Origin: an uncultured Clostridia bacterium
Lineage (GTDB): Bacteria; Bacillota; Clostridia; Christensenellales; DTU072
Direction: 5' to 3'
NCBI GenBank assembly: GCA_946621465.1
Contig: CAMOOO010000006.1
Span: 85,998-125,446 of the forward strand
DNA: 39,449 nt
Shown: positions 24,680-33,782 of the stretch, piece by piece
How positions within the stretch are numbered: position 1 is the first letter of the stretch
How the letters are laid out: each line of letters opens with the position of its first letter
The notes under the pieces: generated by a model
Database searches by the model: none
The model's input: only the letters and a program-made list of their open reading frames with translations
Told to the model about the DNA's origin: nothing
Made by a program: the position numbers and the translations under genes

Positions 24680-26611
24680 ATGAACAATTATTTATACGTA
24701 CCTATCATGCTACCCACTGTCACCGAGCATAACCGCCCGGTGATTTTGGATGCGCTGAAAAAAGCAAAAGCGGATATCGTTTTTCTTGCTTCGGAAAACC
24801 TTTTCGTCCCGTCAAAGATGAAAAAGGATGTCGAGCAATTAAAAAAGGAGATCCCGATTTTTGAAAAAGAAGGCTTTTCCGTGGGCGTGTGGATCAACTC
24901 TTTCGGCTTCGGCGTTCCGCTCGAAAAAGAGGCGTACAAGCAGGGGTGGATGAAGATAAAAGGTATGCTCGGCATGAAAACAAACGCCTTCTGCCCCACC
25001 GATAAAAAATTCCGCGCCTACTACGCGTCGGTACTGACCGCCATTGCGGAAGCCGGCGCAAAGACCATTCTCCTCGACGACGACTACTGTCTATCCATTC
25101 GTCCGGACGTCGGTTGCTCCTGCCCTAGGCACGCAAGATTGCTCCGCCGCTCCACCCACCTGCCTCTCCCCGGCAACGTCATCACCGCTTTGTCCACCCT
25201 AGGTAGACCGAAAAAATTGCGGCAAAAATGGCTGGACGTCATGGGGGACAGTCTACGGGATTTTGCCAAAGAAATGCGTTCTGAATTGGATAAAAAATTC
25301 CCCGACGTACGCATGGGACTATGCGCCGGCTATACCTCCTGGGACTGGGAGGGGGTTGACGCCTACGAACTATCAAAGCTCCTTGCCGGTAGCACCCGGC
25401 CCTTACTCCGCTTGACCGGCGCGCCCTATTGGATCTATACGCGCAGATTCGGCAACCAAAGCTCCGCCGATATCATCGAATGTACCCGTATGCAGCTCGC
25501 GTGGCTTATGGATAAAGACGTCGACGTCTTTGCCGAAGACGACAGCTATCCGCGCCCCAGTTATCACGTTCCGGCCGTTCTACTCGATACCCTCGATACC
25601 GCCGTCCGGGCGCAAGGAAATGCCGGCAACCTCAAATACATGATCGACTACGCCATGAATTCGGATACCGAAACAACCTATTTGGATTCCCATGCAGACG
25701 TTTTATCGGAGTATGAGACCATTGATAAACTCTTTTCGGATAAACAAACGGTAGGCGTGCGCGTCTATGAGTACGCCCGAAAAGCCGCCTATTGTTACAA
25801 CTCGCTTAAACAAAACAACCTACTGGAACGGAGCTTCTTTTCTCGCGCGGCGACCATGCTGGCTAACGCCGGTATCCCGACAAAGTACGAAGGGAGCGGA
25901 CTGGGGATATGCTTTGGCATGAACGTAAAATATCTCCCCGAGAGCGCGCTAAGCGACGGTCTTATACTGGACTACCCTGCCGCGCTGTACCTGACTTTGC
26001 AGGGAATGGACGTCGGTCTGCCGATGAAAAAGGGTGCCTTTTATACCCTCTTGAAAAAGGCAAAGCGCCTTTCTTCCGACCACGAAATGGACGAGGAGAG
26101 TGGAGAAATAAACCATATCAACGCCATCCCGGCGCCTGCGCTCTACCCCATTTTCCCGTCTGTCCAAAACCTCTACCGCGCGCAGATAAACGACAATGCC
26201 GTCGTCCTGTCACGCTATGCAGACGGCTCGCCCTCCTCTTACCTCTATAAGAACGCGAACGGGCAACGGTTCTGCGTATACCTCTTCGAGGGTGCGTCCC
26301 TGCCCTTTGACAGCGACCTTCTCCTCTCCTATCCACGCATCCGTCAGCTGAAAAAAGCACTTGCATTCTTACAATCGCCCCCGATATCCTACCTGAAAAG
26401 CAACGTCTCCGGCGTCTATCTCATGACGAAGAAGGGAGAAAACTCCCTCTCTATCGGCATCTGGAACACCCGTCCCGATAAAAAATCCTTCTCCGTTTTC
26501 GCCCCCGGGAAGCTCCTTGATCCCCCTGCCGGCGTCACCCAAACGGATGACGGCTTTGCCGTCCGAAACCTCGCCGGCTACGGCCGGATATACGTGGAAA
26601 TAGCATTATAA
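24680..26611 (+). CDS. Unrecognised protein co-transcribed with the mannosidase, possibly a TIM-barrel glycosidase
   Basis: A 643-residue cytoplasmic protein that I do not recognise. Segments such as KKAKADIVFLASEN, GFSVGVWINSFGFG, AGAKTILLDDDYC and DVRMGLCAGYTSWDWEGVD look like successive strands and loops of a TIM barrel, and acidic residues in LLDDDYC and VFAEDDSYPRP could be catalytic. The C-terminal 100 residues are a small beta domain (YLMTKKGENSLSIGIWNTRP), as in many glycosidases. It starts 4 bp after GH38 with no Shine-Dalgarno, so it is coupled and probably acts on the same glycan. Glycosidase function is inference. Confidence 0.8.
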   Translation: MNNYLYVPIMLPTVTEHNRPVILDALKKAKADIVFLASENLFVPSKMKKDVEQLKKEIPIFEKEGFSVGVWINSFGFGVPLEKEAYKQGWMKIKGMLGMKTNAFCPTDKKFRAYYASVLTAIAEAGAKTILLDDDYCLSIRPDVGCSCPRHARLLRRSTHLPLPGNVITALSTLGRPKKLRQKWLDVMGDSLRDFAKEMRSELDKKFPDVRMGLCAGYTSWDWEGVDAYELSKLLAGSTRPLLRLTGAPYWIYTRRFGNQSSADIIECTRMQLAWLMDKDVDVFAEDDSYPRPSYHVPAVLLDTLDTAVRAQGNAGNLKYMIDYAMNSDTETTYLDSHADVLSEYETIDKLFSDKQTVGVRVYEYARKAAYCYNSLKQNNLLERSFFSRAATMLANAGIPTKYEGSGLGICFGMNVKYLPESALSDGLILDYPAALYLTLQGMDVGLPMKKGAFYTLLKKAKRLSSDHEMDEESGEINHINAIPAPALYPIFPSVQNLYRAQINDNAVVLSRYADGSPSSYLYKNANGQRFCVYLFEGASLPFDSDLLLSYPRIRQLKKALAFLQSPPISYLKSNVSGVYLMTKKGENSLSIGIWNTRPDKKSFSVFAPGKLLDPPAGVTQTDDGFAVRNLAGYGRIYVEIAL

Positions 26612-26630
26612 TACTTACCGGGTCATAAAA

Positions 26631-26658
26631 TAAGGCGTCGCAAAACTGCGACGCCTTA
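26631..26658. terminator. Bidirectional terminator between the mannosidase operon and the MBG gene
   Basis: TAAGGCGTCGCA (26631-26642) and TGCGACGCCTTA (26647-26658) form a perfect 12-bp stem with an AAAC loop. It is followed by TTCTTTTT on the plus strand and TTTTAT on the minus strand. Confidence 0.9.
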
Positions 26659-26680
26659 TTCTTTTTCAGATCGCTATACT

Positions 26681-29600
26681 TTATCTTTTTTTACGTTGCT
26701 GCTTATTCTCTCTTTTTCTATACCGGATATAGACGATGATAGAAATGATCAGAAGGATCAGCAGGAATATGAGGATGATTGCGAACGATCTGCGGCTCAG
26801 TTTCATTCCGCCGACGTTAACACGGGTATCCTCGACGACGAAGGCAAAATCAGACAGACGGTTGACGGTGACGTAAACGGTATCGCCCTCCCTGGTGTAT
26901 TCCACCTCTTCCACGTCCGTTTCACTGTGAACGTGGACGATACGGAAATCTTTGTTTCCTACCGATTCGGGGACCTGCATGGCAACAACGATACTGGTTC
27001 CCGGTTTGATATCATCGGGTTGTATCTCCTCTACCGTTTCCAGTCCGTTTTCGTTAATGGTGCGTATGAGTTTTACGTTGTAGATCGCCGCGACCAGTTC
27101 CTTTTCTCCGAGGTTAGCCGTTTCGGGAATATCGCTTTTCGCCTTCTCCTGTTCTTTCTCTTTGGTTGTCGTTTTGACTTCTACTTGTAATTGAATGTCG
27201 AGATCGAACCCTTGCTCCTCTTCGCCTTCTTCGTTATAAATCGTGACCTTTACGTCGCTGGTGTCGATGACGATGGGTTTAACGGTCAATTCACCGCTGA
27301 CAAAAGTAATGTCGTAGTTGTCGTTAGATACCCCGCTCGGCGTGATGGAGTAAACGCCGATATCGTCGCCTTTTTCGTAGTCGCAAGTAAGAATAAGTTC
27401 GCCGTTTAGTATACTCCTATCATCGTCGAGGACGAAACCTCTGAAAGAGGCAGCGTACTCAGGCGCGTCGTCGTTAAGCAGGATAGTCTCGCTCTTTGCC
27501 ATGACGGTCAGAGCCTTTTTATTTATCGTCAGTTTGGCTCCGACGTAGATCATCTCGTAGTTGTCTCCCGCATCAAGCGTGCCGATTTCAATATCGTACT
27601 CGCCGACGTTTTCGCCCTCTCTGCGGACGAGCGCGCCGGAAATTACGTCGTTGCCGACCAAACCTGCGACAGTGTACGTCAAAGCCGGATCGAGGTCGCC
27701 GTAAACTCTTCTTTGGGCTTCTGCAGTTACCGTTAGCTCTTTTTTGGTTACCGAATATGCGTTTTCGCAGTTAACAAAGGTGACGATGTAGTTGGCGTTT
27801 GTCGCCGTAGCCGTGATATCGTACGTTCCGACGTTCGAAGCGGAAGTGACTTCGCACGAAAGACTATAAACGTCGTCCCCGTCCACGATTCCGTCGTCTG
27901 TCGCCGTAAGGGCAACTTGTACCGGGCTGCCGTACGAGTTCGACTTACTGTCTATGGTGACGGTGACCGCTTTGGGCGCGATCGTGTAGTCGGTCGTTCC
28001 AACAGGCAGAACGTAATTGGGTTGTGCAGTAGCAAAGGTCGCCGTTGCAGTATGCTGTCCTGCGTTCGTTCCGCCGGTCACCAACAAAACCACCTCGTCG
28101 TCAAAAGCCAGTCCCGTCGCGGTAGCTGTAGGCGCTTGCTCTTGACCGTTATAGATGAATTCTTCCGTCGACCAAGCAACACCGATCGCACGCGGATTGA
28201 TAGTGAATACGTTTTCCACCGTAACGATGGTATAGCCGGCGTTCTCGCCCAGCTCGACGCGAATAGCGTATTCGCCGACGTTCTCCCCTTCCTCTCTATA
28301 CAGAGTGTATTCGATGTCGTCTATGCCCGTATTATTGAGAACGCTCGCCGTCCATTCGGGATCGGGGTCGCCGTACGTCTTACTTTTGGTGTCGACAACG
28401 ATGGTAATATCGCGCTCAGCCACAACGAAGTCTTTAGTGATCACGCCGATGAAGTTGCCCGTGCCGGTGATGGTCATGGTATACTCGCCGGCGGCGATAA
28501 TATTGTTTCCGGTGACGGAATAGCTCACGTTCAAACCGTCCTTTATTACGCTGTCAATCGACTGCGTCTGCTCTTCGCCGGTGTAGATCAATCTTTCGCC
28601 GAGCGTAATCGAAGCACCGGTAATATCCTTTCTGTCAATGGTAATAACGAAGCTGCCGCTTTCGCTATTATGTTCGCTTGCGGAAGCGATATAATACACG
28701 ATATGTTCCCCGATCGCGGAAAACTCAGGCACGACGCTAACGTACGTTCCGTTAGCAGTCTCGCAATAAGTAAAGGTGACCGCCTGTCCGCCCTGCGTCG
28801 TTGCTTCGGCGAAAACGGTCGCTCTTTGATTTTGTCCGCTGTATTGCATCTCTCCGCTTTGAGCAACGCTGATATCGGTGATCGTCGCATAGTCGACGGT
28901 CAAAAGTCCACTGACGTAGGTTATTTCGTAGTTTGCTGTAACGTCCCTTTCTCCGCACAGAATAAGCGCGTTTTCCGGCACGTTGGCGCATTCACCCACG
29001 ATGGTCTGACTGCCGACGAAAGAGACGCTTTCAATATGGTCGCTTTCGGCAACGCCCGTATCTACGTAGCTGTGTTTAGTTAACGTTTCTCCATCATATA
29101 CTTTGCTATCGCTGTCCGCTGTTATCGTCAACGCCTTTTTAGCAATAGAGAAAGTACCGTTTTGCACTAGTACGTCGTAATTAGGATTGCTGCCCGGCTG
29201 TACGGAAATGACGTACTCTCCGGCGTCCTGACCTTCTTCACGCAAAAGCGCATAGTCGAAATTATCCCCTACGACCACACCGGTGACGATAGCGGTCAAT
29301 TCAGGATCGGTCGAAGCGTTGTTGTCGTAGACTTTTTGTTTGTCGATGACAGCAACGGTAACCGCCCTTTTTGCAATCACTACGGTCAGGCTCTGTCCGT
29401 TTGCCGAACCACCGTTCCAGTCGTTATAATTGGCGTTACCCTCTACCATATAATAGACAACGTAGGTGCCGGCGTCGGTCGCGGTGGGAATAGTCGTGTT
29501 CCAATCGCCCGTCGTGCCGATACGGTATTTGACCGTACCGCTGATAGCCGTACCCTCGGTAATGAGCGCGTGCGCTATTCCGTCGTAGATTATACCTGAG

Positions 29601-32167
29601 ATCAGTTGGGGGACCTGTTGAATGTAGGATTGACCGGGAACGATGGTAAATGTCACCGTCGCATCAGCCGGCGTGGTAAACGTAATAATATAGTTTCCTC
29701 CGGCAACGTCCGAAACGATGGCAGAAGGCGGATTGGTACCGCTTGCAACGCCCGGAGTAAGGTTATTTATATACGTAACGGTATATTCCGTCTCCGGGAT
29801 CAAAACCGCTCCGTCCGTCATCGCCACACGGGGAGACGCGCTCTGATCGGCGTCATAGGGGTAAGAAATACGCGAAAGCGTCAACGTCGGATCGATGATC
29901 GTCCTCTGTCCAATCGTCAACGTCCCAGTATAATAGCTCACTAGGTAATTGCCCTGCTCTGCTTCTCCAGACGCGGTAACGACGTATTCTCCCACGTCCT
30001 CGCCTACGGCGCGGCTCAAGGTATAGGTAATAAGCTCCTCGGTGTCCGTCCCCACCAGTCCTACGACCGTCGCCGTAAATGCAGGATCGGCGTCGCGATA
30101 AAGTTTGTTTTTGTCATCCGCGGTCACGCTCAGAGACTTCCTGATAACGGTCAAAACGCCCGTACTAAAGGTAATAGCATAGTTGCTACCGCTCAGTCCG
30201 GACGGGGTAATGAAGTACTCGCCGACGTCTCCGTATTGTGCGTACGAATAGGAATAAGAAAGGGTGCCGGAAAGCGCGCTCTCATTGTCGCCGCTAACGA
30301 AGCCGCTGTATGTCACGCCGTCGTTTGCCGGAAGATCGCCGTAGGTAATGGTCTTCGGTTTTGCCGTGATTGTCAAAGAAGCCGTACCGACGGTAAAGTT
30401 CGTCGTAGCAGTAGCCTCGTTATAGTTGGTCGTTTGTGCAACGGTCGCTTTGACTGTATAGGTGCCGGCATCGCTCGGCTTGGTCGAGGTGTACGTTCCG
30501 TCACCTGCCGTGCTAACCTTGTATTGATAAGTTACCGTTCCGTTGCCGCTGTTCCCGCTGACGGACGGGTTACTCGCCGACTCACCATACGTCCAACCGC
30601 TCATGGTAACGGTAGGCGTAACGTTTGCTCTACTGATAGTAAAGTTCGTCGTAGCAGTAGCCCCGTTATAGTTGGTCGTTTGTGCAACGGTCGCTTTGAC
30701 TGTATAGGTGCCGGCATCGCTCGGCTTGGTCGAGGTGTACGTTCCGTCACCTGCCGTGCTAACCTTGTATTGATAAGTTACCGTTCCGTTGCCGCTGTTC
30801 CCGCTGACGGACGGGTTACTCGCCGACTCACCATACGTCCAACCGCTCATGGTAACGGTAGGCGTAACGTTTGCTCTACTGATAGTAAAGTTCGTCGTAG
30901 CAGTAGCCCCGTTATAGTTGGTCGTTTGTGCAACGGTCGCTTTGACTGTATAGGTGCCGGCATCGCTCGGCTTGGTCGAGGTGTACGTTCCGTCACCCGC
31001 CGTGCTAACCTTGTATTGATAGGTTACCATTCCGCTACCCGTGTTTCCGGAAACGGACGGGTTACTCGCCGACCCACCGTACGTCCAACCGCTCATGGTG
31101 ACGGACGGGGTGATATTGGCGCGACCGACGGTAACGGTCACCGTAGAATCTTTCGTGCCGCTGTTATAATTGTCGTTCCCCGCCGCTGTCGCTCTGACCA
31201 CCACGGTATAGGTACCCGCCGTCGTGTTTGCGGCGAGCGTAAGAGTGGTACCATTGAGGGAGAAAAAGGTCACGTTCTCGTTGGAACTGTTTTTCTGACT
31301 GTTGATAGCATAGCTCACCGTTCCCTGTCCGTTCGTTGCGGCGGTAAGCGACGCCGACTGCGAAGAAGTGGAAAAGGTTTTACTTACGCTCTGCGTAGAG
31401 GTAAAACTAAGCGGGTTGTTCGCTTTAGCTATAGATACGTTAACGTACTGCGCCGCGACGTCGTTATAACTGTCGTTCCCAACCACTTTATATCCGACGC
31501 TGTAAGAGGTCTTGGCGTTCGTTCCCGTAGGAAGACTTGTGCTATACGCTCCGCCGTCCACGTTGTATTGCAAGATTCCGCCCGTCGTGCTACCGGCGTC
31601 GATAAGCGTCTGCTCGCCACCGTTGTACGTCAAATCGGTTTTTGCCGTAGGCGCGGTGACCGTAGGTGTTTCTTTCGTGTTAGCACTGGATGTGGTTGCG
31701 TTATAGTATACGTTGCCAATGTATGTGATATAGCCGGGATAACCGGTGCTATAGGAACATTCCGTATTCTGATTGCTTACAGTTTCGGGGTTTCCGATAC
31801 TCTTACTTCCCAGAAGTCTGGTTGAGACAGAATGCCCACCGTCGTACGTTAGGGTAAAACCGATCGACGTTGCATTTGTGGTAGACACTAAAGTAGCGCT
31901 TCCGGAAGTACCGGATATCGTCTGGCTCGCGTCCCCGAACGTAACGGTAACGGAGTCGACAGGCCATTTATTATCATAACTTTGGCTGCTATATACATTT
32001 GTTGTTGCGTTTGTGACAGTGATGTTCAGCGTATACGTCGTCGCCGCTTCCGCCGGTTCGGACGAACCACCCGACGTAACAGCTACAACGCCAAATAACA
32101 GCGCAATAGCGATCATCACGACCATGGCTATCATAACGACGCCTTTGTTTGTCAATGTTCTTTTCAT
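26681..32167 (-). CDS. Giant MBG-repeat surface protein
   Basis: An 1828-residue cell-surface protein. It has an N-terminal signal (about 12-35), then three 82-residue repeats encoded at 30395-31132, then about seven MBG-type domains. These are recognised by KxYGDxDP-like strands, G(E/D)xVGEY turns and NYxxxxxxGxLTI ends, for example TITYGDLPANDGVTYSGFV and KTYGDPDPEWTASVL. The C-terminus has the juxtamembrane module shared with the 11408 gene, one TM helix and a basic tail (RYRKRENKQQRKKR). It has no LPxTG sorting signal, so it is membrane-anchored. MBG proteins are generally adhesin-like; no partner is known here. ATG 32167 is preferred over GTG 32173 because GGAGG is 9 nt away rather than 3. 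Confidence 0.93.
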   Translation of the reverse strand: MKRTLTNKGVVMIAMVVMIAIALLFGVVAVTSGGSSEPAEAATTYTLNITVTNATTNVYSSQSYDNKWPVDSVTVTFGDASQTISGTSGSATLVSTTNATSIGFTLTYDGGHSVSTRLLGSKSIGNPETVSNQNTECSYSTGYPGYITYIGNVYYNATTSSANTKETPTVTAPTAKTDLTYNGGEQTLIDAGSTTGGILQYNVDGGAYSTSLPTGTNAKTSYSVGYKVVGNDSYNDVAAQYVNVSIAKANNPLSFTSTQSVSKTFSTSSQSASLTAATNGQGTVSYAINSQKNSSNENVTFFSLNGTTLTLAANTTAGTYTVVVRATAAGNDNYNSGTKDSTVTVTVGRANITPSVTMSGWTYGGSASNPSVSGNTGSGMVTYQYKVSTAGDGTYTSTKPSDAGTYTVKATVAQTTNYNGATATTNFTISRANVTPTVTMSGWTYGESASNPSVSGNSGNGTVTYQYKVSTAGDGTYTSTKPSDAGTYTVKATVAQTTNYNGATATTNFTISRANVTPTVTMSGWTYGESASNPSVSGNSGNGTVTYQYKVSTAGDGTYTSTKPSDAGTYTVKATVAQTTNYNEATATTNFTVGTASLTITAKPKTITYGDLPANDGVTYSGFVSGDNESALSGTLSYSYSYAQYGDVGEYFITPSGLSGSNYAITFSTGVLTVIRKSLSVTADDKNKLYRDADPAFTATVVGLVGTDTEELITYTLSRAVGEDVGEYVVTASGEAEQGNYLVSYYTGTLTIGQRTIIDPTLTLSRISYPYDADQSASPRVAMTDGAVLIPETEYTVTYINNLTPGVASGTNPPSAIVSDVAGGNYIITFTTPADATVTFTIVPGQSYIQQVPQLISGIIYDGIAHALITEGTAISGTVKYRIGTTGDWNTTIPTATDAGTYVVYYMVEGNANYNDWNGGSANGQSLTVVIAKRAVTVAVIDKQKVYDNNASTDPELTAIVTGVVVGDNFDYALLREEGQDAGEYVISVQPGSNPNYDVLVQNGTFSIAKKALTITADSDSKVYDGETLTKHSYVDTGVAESDHIESVSFVGSQTIVGECANVPENALILCGERDVTANYEITYVSGLLTVDYATITDISVAQSGEMQYSGQNQRATVFAEATTQGGQAVTFTYCETANGTYVSVVPEFSAIGEHIVYYIASASEHNSESGSFVITIDRKDITGASITLGERLIYTGEEQTQSIDSVIKDGLNVSYSVTGNNIIAAGEYTMTITGTGNFIGVITKDFVVAERDITIVVDTKSKTYGDPDPEWTASVLNNTGIDDIEYTLYREEGENVGEYAIRVELGENAGYTIVTVENVFTINPRAIGVAWSTEEFIYNGQEQAPTATATGLAFDDEVVLLVTGGTNAGQHTATATFATAQPNYVLPVGTTDYTIAPKAVTVTIDSKSNSYGSPVQVALTATDDGIVDGDDVYSLSCEVTSASNVGTYDITATATNANYIVTFVNCENAYSVTKKELTVTAEAQRRVYGDLDPALTYTVAGLVGNDVISGALVRREGENVGEYDIEIGTLDAGDNYEMIYVGAKLTINKKALTVMAKSETILLNDDAPEYAASFRGFVLDDDRSILNGELILTCDYEKGDDIGVYSITPSGVSNDNYDITFVSGELTVKPIVIDTSDVKVTIYNEEGEEEQGFDLDIQLQVEVKTTTKEKEQEKAKSDIPETANLGEKELVAAIYNVKLIRTINENGLETVEEIQPDDIKPGTSIVVAMQVPESVGNKDFRIVHVHSETDVEEVEYTREGDTVYVTVNRLSDFAFVVEDTRVNVGGMKLSRRSFAIILIFLLILLIISIIVYIRYRKRENKQQRKKR
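30395..31132 (-). repeat. Three 246-bp tandem repeats inside the MBG gene
   Basis: Units at 30395-30640, 30641-30886 and 30887-31132 each encode 82 residues centred on TMSGWTYG...ASNPSVSGN. The first two are almost identical; the third differs in a few codons (GNTGSGMVTY instead of GNSGNGTVTY). Such in-frame repeats permit length variation by recombination. Confidence 0.95.
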
Positions 32168-32266
32168 GTACACTTACCTCCTAATTACAAAAAAAGAGAA
32201 TACGGTTAGACCATATTCTCTTTATACTAAAATCCTATTGTTAACGCGAAAAAGGACAGAACTATC

Positions 32267-32324
<58 letters not shown>

Positions 32325-32327
32325 AAG

Positions 32328-32356
32328 ATTGTCGCAAATAGCATTCTATTTGTCAA
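32328..32356 (-). promoter_or_regulatory. Proximal candidate promoter (P2) of the MBG gene
   Basis: TTGACA (32356-32351), a 17-bp spacer and GACAAT (32333-32328). Initiation would fall at the edge of the CAGA repeat. The -10 is weak. Confidence 0.45.
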
Positions 32357-32378
32357 TATATTTTTCCTTTCTACCATA

Positions 32379-32413
32379 AGAAATATTATACAATATTTCT
32401 GTTTTTTTGGCAA
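32379..32413 (-). promoter_or_regulatory. Distal promoter (P1) of the MBG gene with inverted repeat over the -10
   Basis: TTGCCA (32413-32408), a 17-bp spacer and a perfect TATAAT (32390-32385). AGAAATATT (32379-32387) and AATATTTCT (32392-32400) form a perfect 9-bp inverted repeat centred on the -10 box, a possible operator. A transcript from P1 would carry the whole microsatellite in its roughly 210-nt leader. Confidence 0.65.
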
Positions 32414-32426
32414 CAATTATAAAAAG

Positions 32427-32467
32427 ATAAAAAGAGTCTTTTCTGAAATTGAAGGAACTCTTTTTAT
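32427..32467 (-). terminator. Terminator after the GAPDH-PGK operon
   Basis: ATAAAAAGAGT (32427-32437) and ACTCTTTTTAT (32457-32467) make a perfect 11-bp stem with a 19-nt loop, followed on the minus strand by CTTTTT. It lies about 70 nt beyond the PGK stop and just before the MBG promoters. Confidence 0.75.
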
Positions 32468-32537
32468 AATACAGTGTCGCAGGCGCATTTGCACCCTTTC
32501 CGAAAAAATACGTTTTGAAAAAAGCGTAAAATGCGTT

Positions 32538-33776
32538 TTATTTGCTGTTTTCCATTGCCTCGATGAGGGGGAGTTTTTTGCCGCTGAGGAAGCGGACCAT
32601 AGCTCCGCCTGCGGTGCAGACGTAGTTGATCTTTTTGGTGTCGATGAACTTAGCTGCGGCAGTAACGGTATCTCCGCCACCGATGACGGTGTAGGCAGGA
32701 GTGGACTCCATCGCCTTCCAGATGCGCTCGGTGCCGAGGGCAAAGAGCGGATTTTCGTACACGCCGGCAGGACCGTTGGCAAAGACCGTTTTGGCGCTAG
32801 AGATTTCTTTCTCGAATATCTCCGCCGTTTTGCTCCCTACGTCCAGGAATGCCGCGTCGTCGACGGGCAGGTCGCTGATATCTATCTCCACGCGCTTGCC
32901 GTCCTTTTCATAAGCCAGGTCAACGGGAAGTACGAATTTATCGCCGTAGAGGGCAAGTAGCTCTTCTGCCGGTTTGACGAACGCGAGCAGGTCTTTGTCG
33001 GCGAGCCACTTTTCGTAGGCTTTACCCACCTTTATGCCGCGCGCGAGGTGCATAACTACACCGGTGACGCCGCAGGCGAGGATTTTATCGGCGGTGCCTT
33101 TTTCAAGGACCCTATTCATCATGCCAAAAGCGTCGGAGATTTTGGCTCCGCCCAGGACGAAAACGCAGGGCTTTTCGGCGTTGTTCATGACGTTATAGAG
33201 AGCCTCGTACTCGTTGAAGAATAAGGGACCGGCATAGGACGGGAGCAACCGCTGGAAGGCCACCATACTGGGGCAGGAACGGTGCGCCGCGCTGAACGCG
33301 TCGTTAACGTAGATATCAAAGAGGGGCGCGAGCCTACGCACAATCCAGGTTTCCGCCATTTGTTCAGGCGTCAGTTTGACGTCCTTTTCGAAGGTGGAGA
33401 CCTCTTCGGCAAGGTACCGTACGTTCCCAAGGATGATCGCCTGACCCCGTTGCAACGCTTTTACGGCGTAGATAGCGGCGTCGCCGCATACGTCGTCGAT
33501 ATAGCTGACGGGATATCCGGTCAATTCGGAGAGAATCTCGGCGTGCTGGGATAGCGGTATCAGGTTCTGGTAGTCGAGAGTGTCCCCCTGGTGAGCGATG
33601 ATGGCGACGCGCGCCCCGTTCTCCAAGAGGTATTTCAGCGTAGGAACCGTCTTGTTGAGACGGTTCCTATTTACTATCTTTTTGTCGGCGTCGATGGGCG
33701 AGTTGATATCGGGGCGGAATAGTACCGCTTTATCACTGACGTCCACGCCGATGATGTTTTTTATTTTCAGTGCCAT
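32538..33776 (-). CDS. Archaeal-type phosphoglycerate kinase-like protein
   Basis: Phosphoglycerate kinase converts 1,3-bisphosphoglycerate and ADP to 3-phosphoglycerate and ATP. This 412-residue protein is closer in wording to archaeal than bacterial PGK: RPDINSPI (21-28), AHQG (61-64), DDVCG, VRRLAPLFDIYVNDAFSAAHR, NGPAGVYENPLFALGTE. Many ligand residues are retained (Arg21, Asp23, Asn25, Arg39, His62, Arg in NVRY and AHRS, Lys in GGAKISD, GGGDT). The Arg expected in HxxR(P) is Asp65 (HQGDT), removing a usual 3-phosphoglycerate contact. It starts 6 bp after the GAPDH stop with no Shine-Dalgarno. PGK fold is firm; substrate is likely but open. Confidence 0.9.
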   Translation of the reverse strand: MALKIKNIIGVDVSDKAVLFRPDINSPIDADKKIVNRNRLNKTVPTLKYLLENGARVAIIAHQGDTLDYQNLIPLSQHAEILSELTGYPVSYIDDVCGDAAIYAVKALQRGQAIILGNVRYLAEEVSTFEKDVKLTPEQMAETWIVRRLAPLFDIYVNDAFSAAHRSCPSMVAFQRLLPSYAGPLFFNEYEALYNVMNNAEKPCVFVLGGAKISDAFGMMNRVLEKGTADKILACGVTGVVMHLARGIKVGKAYEKWLADKDLLAFVKPAEELLALYGDKFVLPVDLAYEKDGKRVEIDISDLPVDDAAFLDVGSKTAEIFEKEISSAKTVFANGPAGVYENPLFALGTERIWKAMESTPAYTVIGGGDTVTAAAKFIDTKKINYVCTAGGAMVRFLSGKKLPLIEAMENSK

Positions 33777-33782
33777 AGTTTT

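Noticed and set aside
30236..31825. Plus-strand 529-codon open frame with internal repeats
   Set aside because: Antisense of the MBG gene; its repeats mirror the 246-bp coding repeats.
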